From contig NZ_FZMR01000003.1 of NCBI RefSeq assembly GCF_900198405.1, forward strand, positions 1-52,505: a stretch of DNA of 52,505 nucleotides. Direction: 5' to 3'. Shown here one piece after another: positions 9,531-17,828 of the stretch; within the stretch, counting starts at the first letter, position 1; every line of letters starts with the position of its first letter. The notes under the pieces are model-generated. The model was not told the origin of the DNA. It saw only the letters and a list, made by a program, of their open reading frames with translations, and ran no database searches. The stretch is from Helicobacter cetorum (GTDB taxonomy: Bacteria; Campylobacterota; Campylobacteria; Campylobacterales; Helicobacteraceae). Both the position numbers and the translations under genes were made by a program.

Positions 9531-10465
9531 TGCGGAATTTCTTATTAAGCTTAATGCTAGTTTTTAGCCTAATAAAAGCTGATGAGTTTATAGAAGAATC
9601 TAATATAAAAGCCCCAAATTTAAACCACCCCATGCAAGATTTAAACGCCATTCAAAACAGCTTTTTTGATAAAAACCGCTCAAAAATGTCTAACACTTTG
9701 AATATTGATTATCTTCAAGGGCAAACCTATAAAATCCGTTTGCGTTACGCAATGGCAACTTTATTGTTTTTCAAAAAGCCTATTAAAGATTTTGTATTAG
9801 GAGATAAGGTAGGCTTTAATGCCAAAATCTTAGAAAGTAATGAGCGAATTTTATTGATTAAGCCTTTACAAATCGGTGTGGATTCTAATATTAGTGTGAT
9901 TGATAATGAAGGCAAGATTTTTTCTTTCTATGTGTTTTCTACCACCTTTACCAGTTCTAAACACCCTAATTTACAAGTCTATATAGAAGATAAGAACTAC
10001 TACGCTAACGCTTTTTTAAAGAAAGAAAATATCCTTGAAAATGTTCCTAAAAATACCCCTAAAGAAAACCCCCTTAAAGAAACAAAAGCATTAGAAGAAG
10101 ACACGCTGACTATCGGCGATAGCACTAATTCTATGAGAATCATTAAACAAGACATTAAAAAAGGCTATGTAGCCTTAAAAAGCTCTCAAAGAAAATGGTA
10201 TTGCTTGTGGCTATGCTCTAAAAAATCTCATCTCTCATTAATGCCTAAAGAAATTTTTAATGACAAACACTTCACTTATTTTAAATTTGACAAAAAATTA
10301 GCGTCTTCTAAATTTCCGGTTCTTTATAAAGTCGTTGATGGCTATGATAACCCTGTGAATACTAGAATTGTAGGCGATTACATTATCGCTGAAGATGTTT
10401 CAAGTAAATGGACTTTAAGACAAGGCAAAGATTATCTGTGTATCCGTTTTAAGGCTCAACAATGA
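9530..10465 (+). CDS. comB9: ComB9, VirB9-like protein
   Basis: This is the outer-membrane-associated periplasmic component of the ComB complex. The 311-residue protein starts with a signal peptide (about residues 1-17, ending IKA). An N-terminal beta region (LQGQTYKIRLRYAMATLLFF) and a C-terminal VirB9 domain of about 90 residues (FPVLYKVVDGYDNPVNTRIVGDYIIAED) are visible. The middle stretch is low-complexity and Lys/Glu/Asn-rich. The start codon overlaps the comB8 stop and the end overlaps comB10 by 4 bases. Confidence 0.9.
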   Translation: MRNFLLSLMLVFSLIKADEFIEESNIKAPNLNHPMQDLNAIQNSFFDKNRSKMSNTLNIDYLQGQTYKIRLRYAMATLLFFKKPIKDFVLGDKVGFNAKILESNERILLIKPLQIGVDSNISVIDNEGKIFSFYVFSTTFTSSKHPNLQVYIEDKNYYANAFLKKENILENVPKNTPKENPLKETKALEEDTLTIGDSTNSMRIIKQDIKKGYVALKSSQRKWYCLWLCSKKSHLSLMPKEIFNDKHFTYFKFDKKLASSKFPVLYKVVDGYDNPVNTRIVGDYIIAEDVSSKWTLRQGKDYLCIRFKAQQ

Positions 10466-11589
10466 ATAAATGGCTTAAAGGGGTGCTTATTTTTGTAGGG
10501 GGTTTTGTAGTGATTATGGCTACTTCTTTAATTTATCATCAAAAACCAAAAGCCCCATTAAAGCCAAATCTTTTAAGCGATGATGAAGTGAAATACCCCT
10601 TAGGCGACTATATTTTCACTCAAAATTCAAACCAAGCTAACAAAGATGGCTCCAAAGACGCTACTATAAAAGCCTTACAACAACAATTAGAAGTTGCTCT
10701 AAAAACTCTAAACTCTCAAAAAATCAGCCCCCCTAACAAAGAAATTCCAAAAGATTTCACAAAACCCCCTACAAAAACAAACCACTCTAAAAGAGACCTT
10801 TCTTTAGAGCAATTAGATTTATTAGCCTCTCGCATAACCCCCTTTGAAGAAAGCCCTAAAAACTATGAAGAAAACCTTATTTTTCCTATAGATACTTCTC
10901 AAGGCATAGATAGTTTTACTAATTTGAAAGAAAAAGACATCGCCACGAATGAAAACAAGCTTTTACGCACAATTACCGCAGATAAAATGATACCAGCCTT
11001 TTTAATCACGCCCATTTCTAGTCAAATCGCTGGTAAGGTCATCGCGCAAACGGAGAGCGATGTTTTTGCGAACATGGGAAGAGCGGTGCTTATTCCTAAA
11101 GGCTCTAAAGTCATAGGTTATTACAATAACAATAATAAAATGGGGGAATACCGCCTAGATATTGTATGGACTAGGATTATCACACCCCATGGCATAAATA
11201 TCATGCTCGCTAACGCTAAGGGAGCGGATATTAAAGGCTATAATGGCTTAGTGGGGGAACTTATTGAAAGGAATTTCCAACGCTATGGCATGCCCTTACT
11301 TCTCTCTACGCTTACTAATGGCTTATTGATAGGCTTAACTTCTGCTTTAAACAACAAGGGCAATAAAGAAGACACAACGAATTTCTTTGGGGATTATCTC
11401 TTAATGCAAATGATGAGACAAAGTGGCACAGGGATTAATCAAGTTATCAATCAAATTTTAAGAGACAAGAGCAAAATCGCCCCCATTGTAGTCATTAGAG
11501 AAGGGAGTAGAGTATTCATCTCGCCTAATACGGACATCTTTTTTCCTATGCCTAGAAGTAATGAAATCCTAGCGGAGTTTTTGAAGTAG
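10462..11589 (+). CDS. comB10: ComB10, VirB10/TrbI-like protein
   Basis: ComB10 spans from the inner membrane through the periplasm and joins the two halves of the transport complex. The 375-residue protein has a membrane anchor at 7-23, a linker rich in Gln, Pro and Lys (about 60-125), and the VirB10 beta-barrel domain with GRAVLIPKGSKVIGYY, the family signature (about residues 208-223). It is the last comB gene; the manC promoter begins seven bases after its stop. Confidence 0.92.
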   Translation: MNKWLKGVLIFVGGFVVIMATSLIYHQKPKAPLKPNLLSDDEVKYPLGDYIFTQNSNQANKDGSKDATIKALQQQLEVALKTLNSQKISPPNKEIPKDFTKPPTKTNHSKRDLSLEQLDLLASRITPFEESPKNYEENLIFPIDTSQGIDSFTNLKEKDIATNENKLLRTITADKMIPAFLITPISSQIAGKVIAQTESDVFANMGRAVLIPKGSKVIGYYNNNNKMGEYRLDIVWTRIITPHGINIMLANAKGADIKGYNGLVGELIERNFQRYGMPLLLSTLTNGLLIGLTSALNNKGNKEDTTNFFGDYLLMQMMRQSGTGINQVINQILRDKSKIAPIVVIREGSRVFISPNTDIFFPMPRSNEILAEFLK

Positions 11590-11595
11590 AAACGC

Positions 11596-11601
11596 TATAA
11601 T
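11596..11601 (+). promoter_or_regulatory. promoter of the GDP-fucose operon
   Basis: TATAAT preceded by CGC lies between the comB10 stop and the manC ATG at 11631. It would start transcription near 11608 and uncouple LPS sugar synthesis from the comB run. Confidence 0.55.
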
Positions 11602-11630
11602 TAAGTTTTTAAAAATCAAAAAGAGAATGC

Positions 11631-13040
11631 ATGATTAAAAATATTTTATTGAGTGGGGGGAGTGGCAAACGCCTATGGCCCTTAAGCCGTAGCCTATACC
11701 CTAAGCAATTTTTAAAGCTATTTAATGACAAAAGCTTGTTTGAATTAAGTTTCAAAAGAAACACCCCCTTAGTTGATGAAACGCTTATCGTATGTAACGA
11801 GCAACATTATTTTTTAGCCCTAGAAGAAGTGGGGAGTGAGACAAAAGATAAAAAGGTGGGTTTTTTACTAGAGAGTTTGAGTAAAAACACCGCTAATGCC
11901 ATTACTCTAAGTGCTTTAATGAGTGATAAAGAAGATTTGCTCATTGTTACGCCAAGCGACCACTTGATTAAGGATGCTCAAGCGTATGAAGACGCTATCA
12001 AAAAAGCCCTTGATTTAGCTAAACAAGGTTTTTTAGTTACCTTTGGTATTAGAATTGAAAAGCCAAATACGGAGTTTGGGTATATTGAAAGCTCTAATGC
12101 CCTAGATGTCAAGCGTTTTATTGAAAAGCCGAGTTTAGAAAAAGCGATAGAGTTTCAAAAGAGTGGGGATTTTTATTTCAATAGTGGCATGTTTATTTTT
12201 CAAGCAGGCACTTTCTTAGAAGAATTAAAAAAACATGCCCCTAGCATTTTAAAGGGGTGTGAGAAAGCGTTTGAAAATCTAACTAATTCGCATTTTTTTG
12301 AGAATAAAGTTGCACGCCTAAGCACTGAAAGCATGCAAAATTTAGAAGATGTGAGTATTGATATTGCTTTAATGCAACAAAGTCAAAAAATCAAAATGGT
12401 GGAATTAAACGCTAAATGGAGTGATTTAGGGAGTTTCAACGCTCTTTCTAAAGAAGTGGCTAATGACAAAGAAATTAACGCTAATTTAAGCCAAACGCCT
12501 ATTTTTGCTAAAGAGAGTGCGAATAATTTAGTGTTTTCTAATAAAACGACGGCTCTTTTAGGCGTTGAGAATTTAGCCATAATTGACACTAAAGACGCTC
12601 TTTTAATCGCTCATAAAGACAAATCTAAGGATTTAAAAGCTTTGGTAGGCGAAATAGAACAACATAATAAAGAATTACTACAAGCCCACACTAAAGTCTA
12701 TCGCCCTTGGGGGAGTTATGAAGTCTTAAATGATAGCCCTAATTATAAGGTTAAGATTTTAGAAGTTAAATCTAATGCTAGGCTTTCTTTACAAAAGCAT
12801 TTTCACAGGAGCGAACACTGGGTAGTCATTAGCGGGATGGCAAGTGTGGAGTTAGATAATAAAACTTTTGAATTACAAGCTAATGAATCCACTTATATAC
12901 CCAAAAATACTCTACACCGCCTAGCTAATTATGGCAAAATTCCTTTAGTTATTATAGAAGTTCAAGTGGGCGAGTATGTCGGCGAAGATGATATTATAAG
13001 GATTGATGATGATTTTAACAGACAAAAGGAGAATAAATGA
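11631..13040 (+). CDS. manC: bifunctional mannose-6-phosphate isomerase / GDP-mannose pyrophosphorylase
   Basis: The enzyme makes GDP-mannose, the precursor of GDP-fucose for Lewis antigens on LPS. The 469-residue protein has the nucleotidyltransferase part first: [14 protein letters not shown] (residues 8-21) is the activated-nucleotide loop, VTPSDHLI follows, and FIEKP is at about 163-167. The C-terminal cupin domain (about 355-460) carries the isomerase-type motif [16 protein letters not shown]. Length and two-domain order are normal for the type II enzyme. A GAGAATGC region precedes the ATG; the stop overlaps gmd (ATGA). Confidence 0.93.
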   Translation: MIKNILLSGGSGKRLWPLSRSLYPKQFLKLFNDKSLFELSFKRNTPLVDETLIVCNEQHYFLALEEVGSETKDKKVGFLLESLSKNTANAITLSALMSDKEDLLIVTPSDHLIKDAQAYEDAIKKALDLAKQGFLVTFGIRIEKPNTEFGYIESSNALDVKRFIEKPSLEKAIEFQKSGDFYFNSGMFIFQAGTFLEELKKHAPSILKGCEKAFENLTNSHFFENKVARLSTESMQNLEDVSIDIALMQQSQKIKMVELNAKWSDLGSFNALSKEVANDKEINANLSQTPIFAKESANNLVFSNKTTALLGVENLAIIDTKDALLIAHKDKSKDLKALVGEIEQHNKELLQAHTKVYRPWGSYEVLNDSPNYKVKILEVKSNARLSLQKHFHRSEHWVVISGMASVELDNKTFELQANESTYIPKNTLHRLANYGKIPLVIIEVQVGEYVGEDDIIRIDDDFNRQKENK

Positions 13041-14182
13041 AAGAAAAAATCGCCTTAATCACCGGAATTACCGGGCAAGATGGGAGCTATCTAGCCGAAT
13101 ATTTGCTAAATCTTGGCTATGAAGTGCATGGACTAAAAAGACGCTCTTCTAGCATTAATACTTCTAGGATTGACCACTTATATGAAGATTTGCATAGCGA
13201 ACAAAAAAGGCGCTTTTTCTTACACTATGGAGATATGACTGATTCTTCTAATCTCATTCATTTAATCGCTACCACAAAGCCTACAGAAATTTACAATCTA
13301 GCCGCTCAAAGTCATGTCAAAGTTTCTTTTGAAACCCCCGAATACACCGCAAACGCTGATGGAATCGGAACGCTTAGGATTTTAGAAGCCATGCGGATTT
13401 TAGGCTTAGAGAAAAAGACTAGATTTTATCAAGCAAGCACGAGTGAATTATATGGCGAAGTCTTAGAAACCCCACAAAATGAAAACACCCCCTTTAACCC
13501 ACGAAGCCCCTATGCGGTCGCTAAAATGTATGCCTTTTACATCACTAAAAATTACAGAGAGGCCTATAACTTATTCGCCGTTAATGGCATACTCTTTAAC
13601 CATGAGAGTAAGGTAAGGGGCGAAACTTTTGTAACCCGTAAAATCACGCGAGCTGTAAGTGCTATGGCGTATAACTTAAATGATTGCTTGTATTTAGGGA
13701 ATTTAGACGCCAAAAGAGACTGGGGGCATGCCAAAGATTATGTGAAAATGATGCATTTAATGCTCCAAGCAAAAGCCCCACAAGATTATGTGATTGCTAC
13801 AGGGAAGACTACAAGCGTGCGTGATTTTGTGAAAATGAGTTTTGAATTTATCGGTATAGAACTAGAATTTCAAAATACAGGCATTAAAGAAATCGCTTTA
13901 ATTAAAAGCATTGATGAAAAAAGAGCAAACGCTTTAAATTTAGATTTAAGCCATTTAAAAATAAATCAAATTGTGGTGCGTATAGATGAACGCTATTTTA
14001 GACCCACAGAAGTGGATTTACTCTTAGGCGACCCAACTAAGGCTGAGAGAGAGCTAGGCTGGGTGAGAGAATACGATTTAAAAGAATTAGTCAAGGACAT
14101 GCTAGAGCATGATTTAAAAGAATGTCAAAAAAGCCTTTACTTACAAGAAGGGGGCTATACCTTAAGGAATTTTTATGAATGA
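13037..14182 (+). CDS. gmd: GDP-mannose 4,6-dehydratase
   Basis: Gmd converts GDP-mannose to GDP-4-keto-6-deoxymannose, the first committed step to GDP-fucose. The 381-residue short-chain dehydrogenase-fold protein has the NADP-binding [14 protein letters not shown] (residues 9-22) and the catalytic YAVAK (Tyr-x3-Lys). [17 protein letters not shown] is the cofactor-binding loop typical of Gmd. It overlaps manC by 4 bases and fcl by 8, so the three enzymes of the pathway are translated as a coupled set. Confidence 0.95.
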   Translation: MKEKIALITGITGQDGSYLAEYLLNLGYEVHGLKRRSSSINTSRIDHLYEDLHSEQKRRFFLHYGDMTDSSNLIHLIATTKPTEIYNLAAQSHVKVSFETPEYTANADGIGTLRILEAMRILGLEKKTRFYQASTSELYGEVLETPQNENTPFNPRSPYAVAKMYAFYITKNYREAYNLFAVNGILFNHESKVRGETFVTRKITRAVSAMAYNLNDCLYLGNLDAKRDWGHAKDYVKMMHLMLQAKAPQDYVIATGKTTSVRDFVKMSFEFIGIELEFQNTGIKEIALIKSIDEKRANALNLDLSHLKINQIVVRIDERYFRPTEVDLLLGDPTKAERELGWVREYDLKELVKDMLEHDLKECQKSLYLQEGGYTLRNFYE

Positions 14183-15110
14183 AATCATTTTAATCACCGG
14201 TGCTTATGGGATGGTGGGGCAAAACACCGCTTTGTATTTTAAAAAAAATAAGCCTAATATTACTTTACTAACCCCTAAAAAAAGCGAATTAGATTTATTA
14301 GATAAAGACAATATCCAAGCCTATTTAGAAAAACACAAGCCCACAGGGATAATCCATTGTGCTGGAAGAGTGGGGGGCATTGTAGCAAACATGAACGCCC
14401 TTTCAACTTATATGCTAGAGAACATGTTTATGGGTTTAAATCTCTTTTCTAGTGCTATCAATTGTGGGGTTAAAAAGGCAATCAATTTAGCAAGCTCTTG
14501 TGCCTATCCAAAATACGCTCCTAACCCTTTAAAAGAGAGCGATTTACTCAATGGCTCTTTAGAGCCCACGAATGAAGGCTACGCTTTAGCTAAACTCTCT
14601 GTGATGAAGTATTGCGAATATGTGAGCCATGAATTAAGCGTGTTTTATAAAACCTTAGTGCCTTGCAATCTCTATGGCGAGTTTGACAAGTTTGAAGAAG
14701 GCGTAGCTCATATGATACCAGGTCTTATTGCTAGAATGCATAGAGCCAAACTAAAGGGCGAAAAAGAATTTACTATGTGGGGGGATGGCAGTGCTAGAAG
14801 AGAGTATCTAAACGCTAAAGATTTAGCCAAATTCATCGCCCTAGCTTATGAAAATATCGCTGAAATTCCTAGCGTAATGAATGTAGGCTCTGGCATAGAT
14901 TACACTATTGAAGAGTATTACAAAATGGTCGCTCTTGTGTTAGATTATAAAGGCGAATTTGTTAAAGACTTATCCAAACCAGTGGGCATGCAACAAAAGC
15001 TTATGGATATCTCCAAACAAAAGGCTTTAAAATGGGAATTAGAAATCACTTTAGAACAGGGCATTAAAGAAGCTTATGAGTATTATTTGAAAACCCTTAA
15101 AAGCAAATGA
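14175..15110 (+). CDS. fcl: GDP-L-fucose synthase
   Basis: The epimerase-reductase finishes GDP-L-fucose synthesis. The 311-residue protein has the Rossmann loop GAYGMVGQN (residues 9-17), the conserved [10 protein letters not shown] segment, SSCAYPK and the catalytic YALAK. In H. pylori the homologue has been named nolK, wcaG or wbcJ. Here its stop overlaps a 44-codon stub and then foreign-looking R-M DNA begins, so the right boundary of the conserved block is at about 15110. Confidence 0.94.
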   Translation: MNEIILITGAYGMVGQNTALYFKKNKPNITLLTPKKSELDLLDKDNIQAYLEKHKPTGIIHCAGRVGGIVANMNALSTYMLENMFMGLNLFSSAINCGVKKAINLASSCAYPKYAPNPLKESDLLNGSLEPTNEGYALAKLSVMKYCEYVSHELSVFYKTLVPCNLYGEFDKFEEGVAHMIPGLIARMHRAKLKGEKEFTMWGDGSARREYLNAKDLAKFIALAYENIAEIPSVMNVGSGIDYTIEEYYKMVALVLDYKGEFVKDLSKPVGMQQKLMDISKQKALKWELEITLEQGIKEAYEYYLKTLKSK

Positions 15111-15241
15111 TTGAAAAACTGATAACCCTTAATGAAGAAACTCTAAAAGACCGAATAAAAACCGAGTTTTTTAAGGATAAGAAGTTTCTCTATAGTGGGG
15201 ATAAGATAGATTTTATTTTAAGGATATTAAGGGTTGCTTGA
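15107..15241 (+). pseudogene. 44-codon stub, probably the start of a lost gene
   Basis: An ATG overlapping the fcl stop (ATGA) opens a 44-codon frame: [20 protein letters not shown], then a Lys/Asp/Phe-rich stretch, ending RILRVA. The charged helical N-terminus resembles that of a full protein more than a functional micropeptide, and the frame stops inside the start region of the HNH gene. I read it as the left-over 5' end of a gene replaced by the HNH/methyltransferase cassette, but no family is recognised. Confidence 0.4.
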
Positions 15242-15971
15242 GCTTGAAAATATTGCATCAATTCATAAAACCAAATTATACGATAAAGGTTATGATATTT
15301 TATTTAATGATGGCAGAATAATTTGGGTTATAAAAAGAAGAGCTATTGTTGGACTTTTGCTTTTAATAAAATATGAGATTTGTTCCGAAGAGGATTTGAC
15401 AGGAACAAATGATCGTTTGCAAACTATCAAGCAGATATTAAAAAATAAAATTCCTAGTGATTGGATACAAGAAAGATATGGAGATGCTAATAAGCCATTT
15501 AGCGAATTATGGACTGAAGAGGGGTTTTCTTGCGTTAGAGCTGAAGGTCTTAGTGGGAATAGAAAATATGTGCTTTCAAAAAATGATCATGAATTACTAT
15601 TTAATGTCAATGTCAAAAATACTCGTATATCCATTGGAAAGTTAGATAAAGAAATTATTTTAAAGCAACAAGGTTATCTTTGTAATATTTGTGGTGCTTT
15701 GTTGCGTGAGATTATTCTTCCCACAACATTTGCTAAAGATAGAGTTAAAATTGAAATTGACCATCGTATTCCTATTGATAGAGGTGGTCAAAATTCTATA
15801 TCTAATTATCAAGCATTATGTCATTATTGCAATAAGTGTAAAAGACAAATATGTTTTATTTGCTTTGAAAAATGCGATGACACTTGTGCGTTAGTTTGTC
15901 CAGAGAAACAAAAAATAATCAAACCAACTAAAGAGAACATTTCAGACAGAATAACTAAGAATAATAAATAG
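15234..15971 (+). CDS. HNH endonuclease, probable restriction enzyme
   Basis: The 245-residue protein has a C-terminal HNH domain: Cys150-x2-Cys153, Asp176-His177 in EIDHRIPIDRGGQNS, and Cys196-x2-Cys199. This is the zinc-bound beta-beta-alpha metal nuclease fold. A further cluster of five cysteines follows (about 207-222). The N-terminal 140 residues probably recognise DNA. It faces a C5-cytosine methyltransferase, so the likely role is the nuclease of a type II restriction-modification pair; the site cut is unknown. A stop codon lies six bases upstream in frame, so the TTG at 15234 is the only usual start; an AGGATATTAAGGG region supports it. Confidence 0.8.
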   Translation: MLELENIASIHKTKLYDKGYDILFNDGRIIWVIKRRAIVGLLLLIKYEICSEEDLTGTNDRLQTIKQILKNKIPSDWIQERYGDANKPFSELWTEEGFSCVRAEGLSGNRKYVLSKNDHELLFNVNVKNTRISIGKLDKEIILKQQGYLCNICGALLREIILPTTFAKDRVKIEIDHRIPIDRGGQNSISNYQALCHYCNKCKRQICFICFEKCDDTCALVCPEKQKIIKPTKENISDRITKNNK

Positions 15972-16974
15972 AATCATATATATCATTTGCGATTGATTCA
16001 ATTACTGGTGGGCATACAGCGTTGGATAGTTGTTTGATTTGATTTGTTCTAGAAACATTGATAGGAAAATCATAATCCTTTGGAAAACCCATAAGCAGTT
16101 TAATTTCGTTAACAGATAAATGGCGTCTTTGCTTTGACAAAACAGGTATCATTGCTCCACCACCACTTACACTTACCGCAAATGTTGGGTATTGTTCATC
16201 AAGCGAATATGCCCTTATACCACTTGAGCGTATTTGAAAAATACAATCCTTAAGATTTGCGTTTTTTGATTTTCGCTCAAGTTTTATTCTTGTTTTAGGT
16301 AATTCAAAATCAATATCATTTATATCTATCTTTCCAGTGTATAAATCTATGTATGTCTGCCATTTGTCCGATACATTTATGTCCATGTCGACATGATTAT
16401 CTCTGATTAAAATATCTTTTAAAACAGCTCTTTTGCCGTTATCTTTTGTGAAATAAAAATGATTTACAGCGATATCTTTTCTTAAGGCAACAATAAATAA
16501 TCTCGGTCTTTTTTGTGGTATGCCAAAATATGCACTATTTAAAATATCATAAAAAAAATTATATCCTATATTTTCAAGTGATTGTTTGATAATGGAAAAA
16601 GTTTTTCCTCTGTCATGTGTTTTTAAATTGGGGACATTTTCTAAGAATACAATTTTGGGCATTTTTTCTTTAATAATTGATTCTAATTTAAAAAAAACTG
16701 TTCCTCTACTATCATTAAACCCTTTTTGTTTTCCAGCTATACTAAAAGATTGACAAGGAAAACCAGCACATAGCATATCTATAGCTGGAATATTTTTTTC
16801 TGAAACATCAAAAATATCATGGCTATCAAAACTCTCTCTAAAATTATATTGGTATGTTTTTTCGCATTCTAGGTTCTTTTCATTTTTATAAACACATACA
16901 GCATTTAATTTAGATTTTTCTATACCTTTTCTAAAACCACCAATACCTGTACAAAATTCTGCATATCTTAACAA
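15955..16974 (-). CDS. DNA (cytosine-5) methyltransferase
   Basis: This is a C5-cytosine methylase of 339 residues with its motifs in order: motif I FCTGIGGFR (7-15), motif IV with catalytic Cys74 in GFPCQSFS, motif VI FLENVPN (110-116), motif VIII PQKRPRLF (153-160), motifs IX-X near the end with QLSNAVCPPV. It starts at TTG 16974 with GGAG about eight bases upstream. Its 3' end overlaps the convergent HNH gene by 17 bases. It would protect the site cut by that nuclease. A T8 tract lies inside the frame (near 16552-16559). Confidence 0.92.
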   Translation of the reverse strand: MLRYAEFCTGIGGFRKGIEKSKLNAVCVYKNEKNLECEKTYQYNFRESFDSHDIFDVSEKNIPAIDMLCAGFPCQSFSIAGKQKGFNDSRGTVFFKLESIIKEKMPKIVFLENVPNLKTHDRGKTFSIIKQSLENIGYNFFYDILNSAYFGIPQKRPRLFIVALRKDIAVNHFYFTKDNGKRAVLKDILIRDNHVDMDINVSDKWQTYIDLYTGKIDINDIDFELPKTRIKLERKSKNANLKDCIFQIRSSGIRAYSLDEQYPTFAVSVSGGGAMIPVLSKQRRHLSVNEIKLLMGFPKDYDFPINVSRTNQIKQLSNAVCPPVIESIANDIYDSIYYS

Positions 16975-17005
16975 GTAGATTCTCCAATTTTAAATCTTTT
17001 GATCT

Positions 17006-17011
17006 ATTCTA
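17006..17011 (-). promoter_or_regulatory. extended -10 for the cytosine methyltransferase
   Basis: On the minus strand TGC-TAGAAT reads as an extended -10 about 30 bases upstream of the methylase TTG. The methylase therefore seems to have its own promoter, independent of the HNH gene on the other strand. Confidence 0.5.
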
Positions 17012-17220
17012 GCAAAAATCACTTTTTATTGCTGTGTGATTAGGATTTAATTTTTTGAGACTTTATAGTGCCAGCAGACTCGTTTGATAATGTTAAAGGG
17101 CAATTTCCCGGCTTTTTAGTGTGGGATACCTTAGAAAAATCAAATTTATCCTTTAGAAACCCTAAGCCTAAGCTTAGGGAAACTCATAAAGAGAGCTGTC
17201 GTTTCAGTGAAACAACCACT

Positions 17221-17286
17221 TTAAGCCCAAAAAAAAGCAAACTCAAAGTATAATTCTATCCAAGAGTTTTTACCATGTTTAGACAT
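17221..17286 (-). pseudogene. aapA: aapA-like type I toxin, copy A, frameshifted
   Basis: A minus-strand ORF with a strong AGGAG ribosome site starts ATG at 17286 and reads MSKHGKNSWIELYFEFAFF, then WA and a stop. The start matches the AapA toxins of H. pylori (small inner-membrane peptides with xKHGKNSWKxLY). The eight-T tract (A8 at 17229-17236 on the plus strand) breaks the frame: with seven T the peptide would continue GLKVVVSLKR and end at 17184 as a 33-residue protein, the classic AapA C-terminus. A TAGAAT -10 (17351-17356, minus) and a leader hairpin lie upstream. A CCCTAAGC-type hairpin lies downstream at 17160-17179. Inactivated or slippage-controlled. Confidence 0.8.
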
Positions 17287-17346
17287 GATAAACTCCTATA
17301 AGGATAATATTTCTGCCCCTAAGCTGACTAATTCAAAGGGGCAGAG
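17261..17346 (+). ncRNA. IsoA-like antisense RNA of copy A
   Basis: On the plus strand TATAAT (17249-17254) lies inside the toxin ORF, so transcription would start near 17261 and run antisense across the toxin start codon and ribosome site. It would end at the 9-bp hairpin TCTGCCCCT (17312-17320) with AGGGGCAGA (17337-17345). Size (about 85 nt) and geometry match IsoA antitoxin RNAs of H. pylori. Both ends are estimates. Confidence 0.65.
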
Positions 17347-17358
17347 TGAAATTCTAAC

Positions 17359-17424
17359 TCAAAACTTCTTAAAAGAGAATTTAAGATATACTACTAGCCA
17401 AGAGTTCTTGTCATGTTTAGACAT
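17359..17424 (-). CDS. aapA: aapA-like peptide, copy B, altered C-terminus
   Basis: ATG at 17424 with AAGGAG upstream gives a 21-residue peptide starting MSKHDKNSWLVVYLKFSF and ending KKF. Residues 1-9 are AapA-like, but the G-x-KVVV ending is missing in every frame. The -10 expected on the minus strand is also weak here (CAGATT, where copies A and C have TAGAAT). I read it as a decayed or shortened toxin. Its 3' part runs into the promoter region of copy A, 138 bases away start to start. Confidence 0.55.
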   Translation of the reverse strand: MSKHDKNSWLVVYLKFSFKKF

Positions 17425-17482
17425 AAACACTCCTTTGTGGCAAAATGTGTCTCCCAAGCCTAGCGAAAACTAAGGGGACACA
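17399..17482 (+). ncRNA. IsoA-like antisense RNA of copy B
   Basis: A plus-strand TATACT at 17387-17392 inside the copy B ORF and a terminal hairpin (TGTGTC 17446-17451 with GACACA 17477-17482, extended by CCC/GGG) frame an RNA of about 84 nt covering the copy B start codon. Promoter match is one base weaker than in the other copies. Confidence 0.5.
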
Positions 17483-17647
17483 AAGAAAATCTGCTAAAAA
17501 TCTCCTTAAAGATTTTAAAATCATTCAATGGTATAGCTTAGAAAATTTGTTAAAAGAATTAGAAAAATCAACAACCGCCCCAAAAGTTACAGGCAAATCT
17601 ACTTCAAGGAAACCCCTAAGCACAAGGCTTAGGGACGCTCTTAGAAA

Positions 17648-17740
17648 TCAGCGTTTAATGCAAAACACCATTTTAAACCAAGAAAAAGAAATTTCAAGGT
17701 ATAATTCTAAAGAAGAGCGTTTGTTATGTGAGTTAGACAT
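17648..17740 (-). CDS. aapA: aapA-like type I toxin, copy C, apparently intact
   Basis: ATG at 17740 with AAGGAG upstream opens a 30-codon frame: MSNSHNKRSSLELYLEISFS then WFKMVFCIKR. Aligned without gaps to H. pylori AapA1 as I remember it (also 30 residues), it shares Lys7, Ser9, Leu-Tyr-Leu (13-15), Ile-Ser-Phe (17-19), Lys23, Val25 and the final Lys-Arg. A basic N-terminus followed by a hydrophobic segment is the AapA form; these peptides insert in the inner membrane and cause growth arrest. A TAGAAT -10 lies on the minus strand (17796-17801), a stable leader hairpin follows it, and a CCCTAAGC hairpin lies downstream (about 17608-17636). Confidence 0.78.
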   Translation of the reverse strand: MSNSHNKRSSLELYLEISFSWFKMVFCIKR

Positions 17741-17788
17741 AACTTGCTCCTTTACAATGGATTTGCCCCATAATGCAACTATGGGGCG
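17711..17788 (+). ncRNA. IsoA-like antisense RNA of copy C
   Basis: TATAAT at 17700-17705 on the plus strand lies within the toxin ORF. The predicted RNA (start near 17711) covers the toxin start codon and Shine-Dalgarno site and ends in the hairpin GCCCCAT (17765-17771) with ATGGGGC (17781-17787). This is the arrangement of the IsoA antitoxins, which block AapA translation by pairing. Confidence 0.65.
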
Positions 17789-17828
17789 TAGTGTAATTCT
17801 ACAACAAAACCCCTTAAAACTTCAAAAC

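Noticed and set aside
17068-17473. Two plus-strand frames (17068-17253 and 17285-17473) as genes
   Set aside because: They run antisense to the aapA-like copies A and B, lack ribosome sites, and their residues mirror the toxin codons and hairpins; the minus-strand layout explains the conservation.
17445-17828. N-terminal 128 residues of the frame 17445-18677
   Set aside because: This part is the antisense of aapA-like copies B and C and the space between them. Only the part after about 17829 reads as protein-coding.
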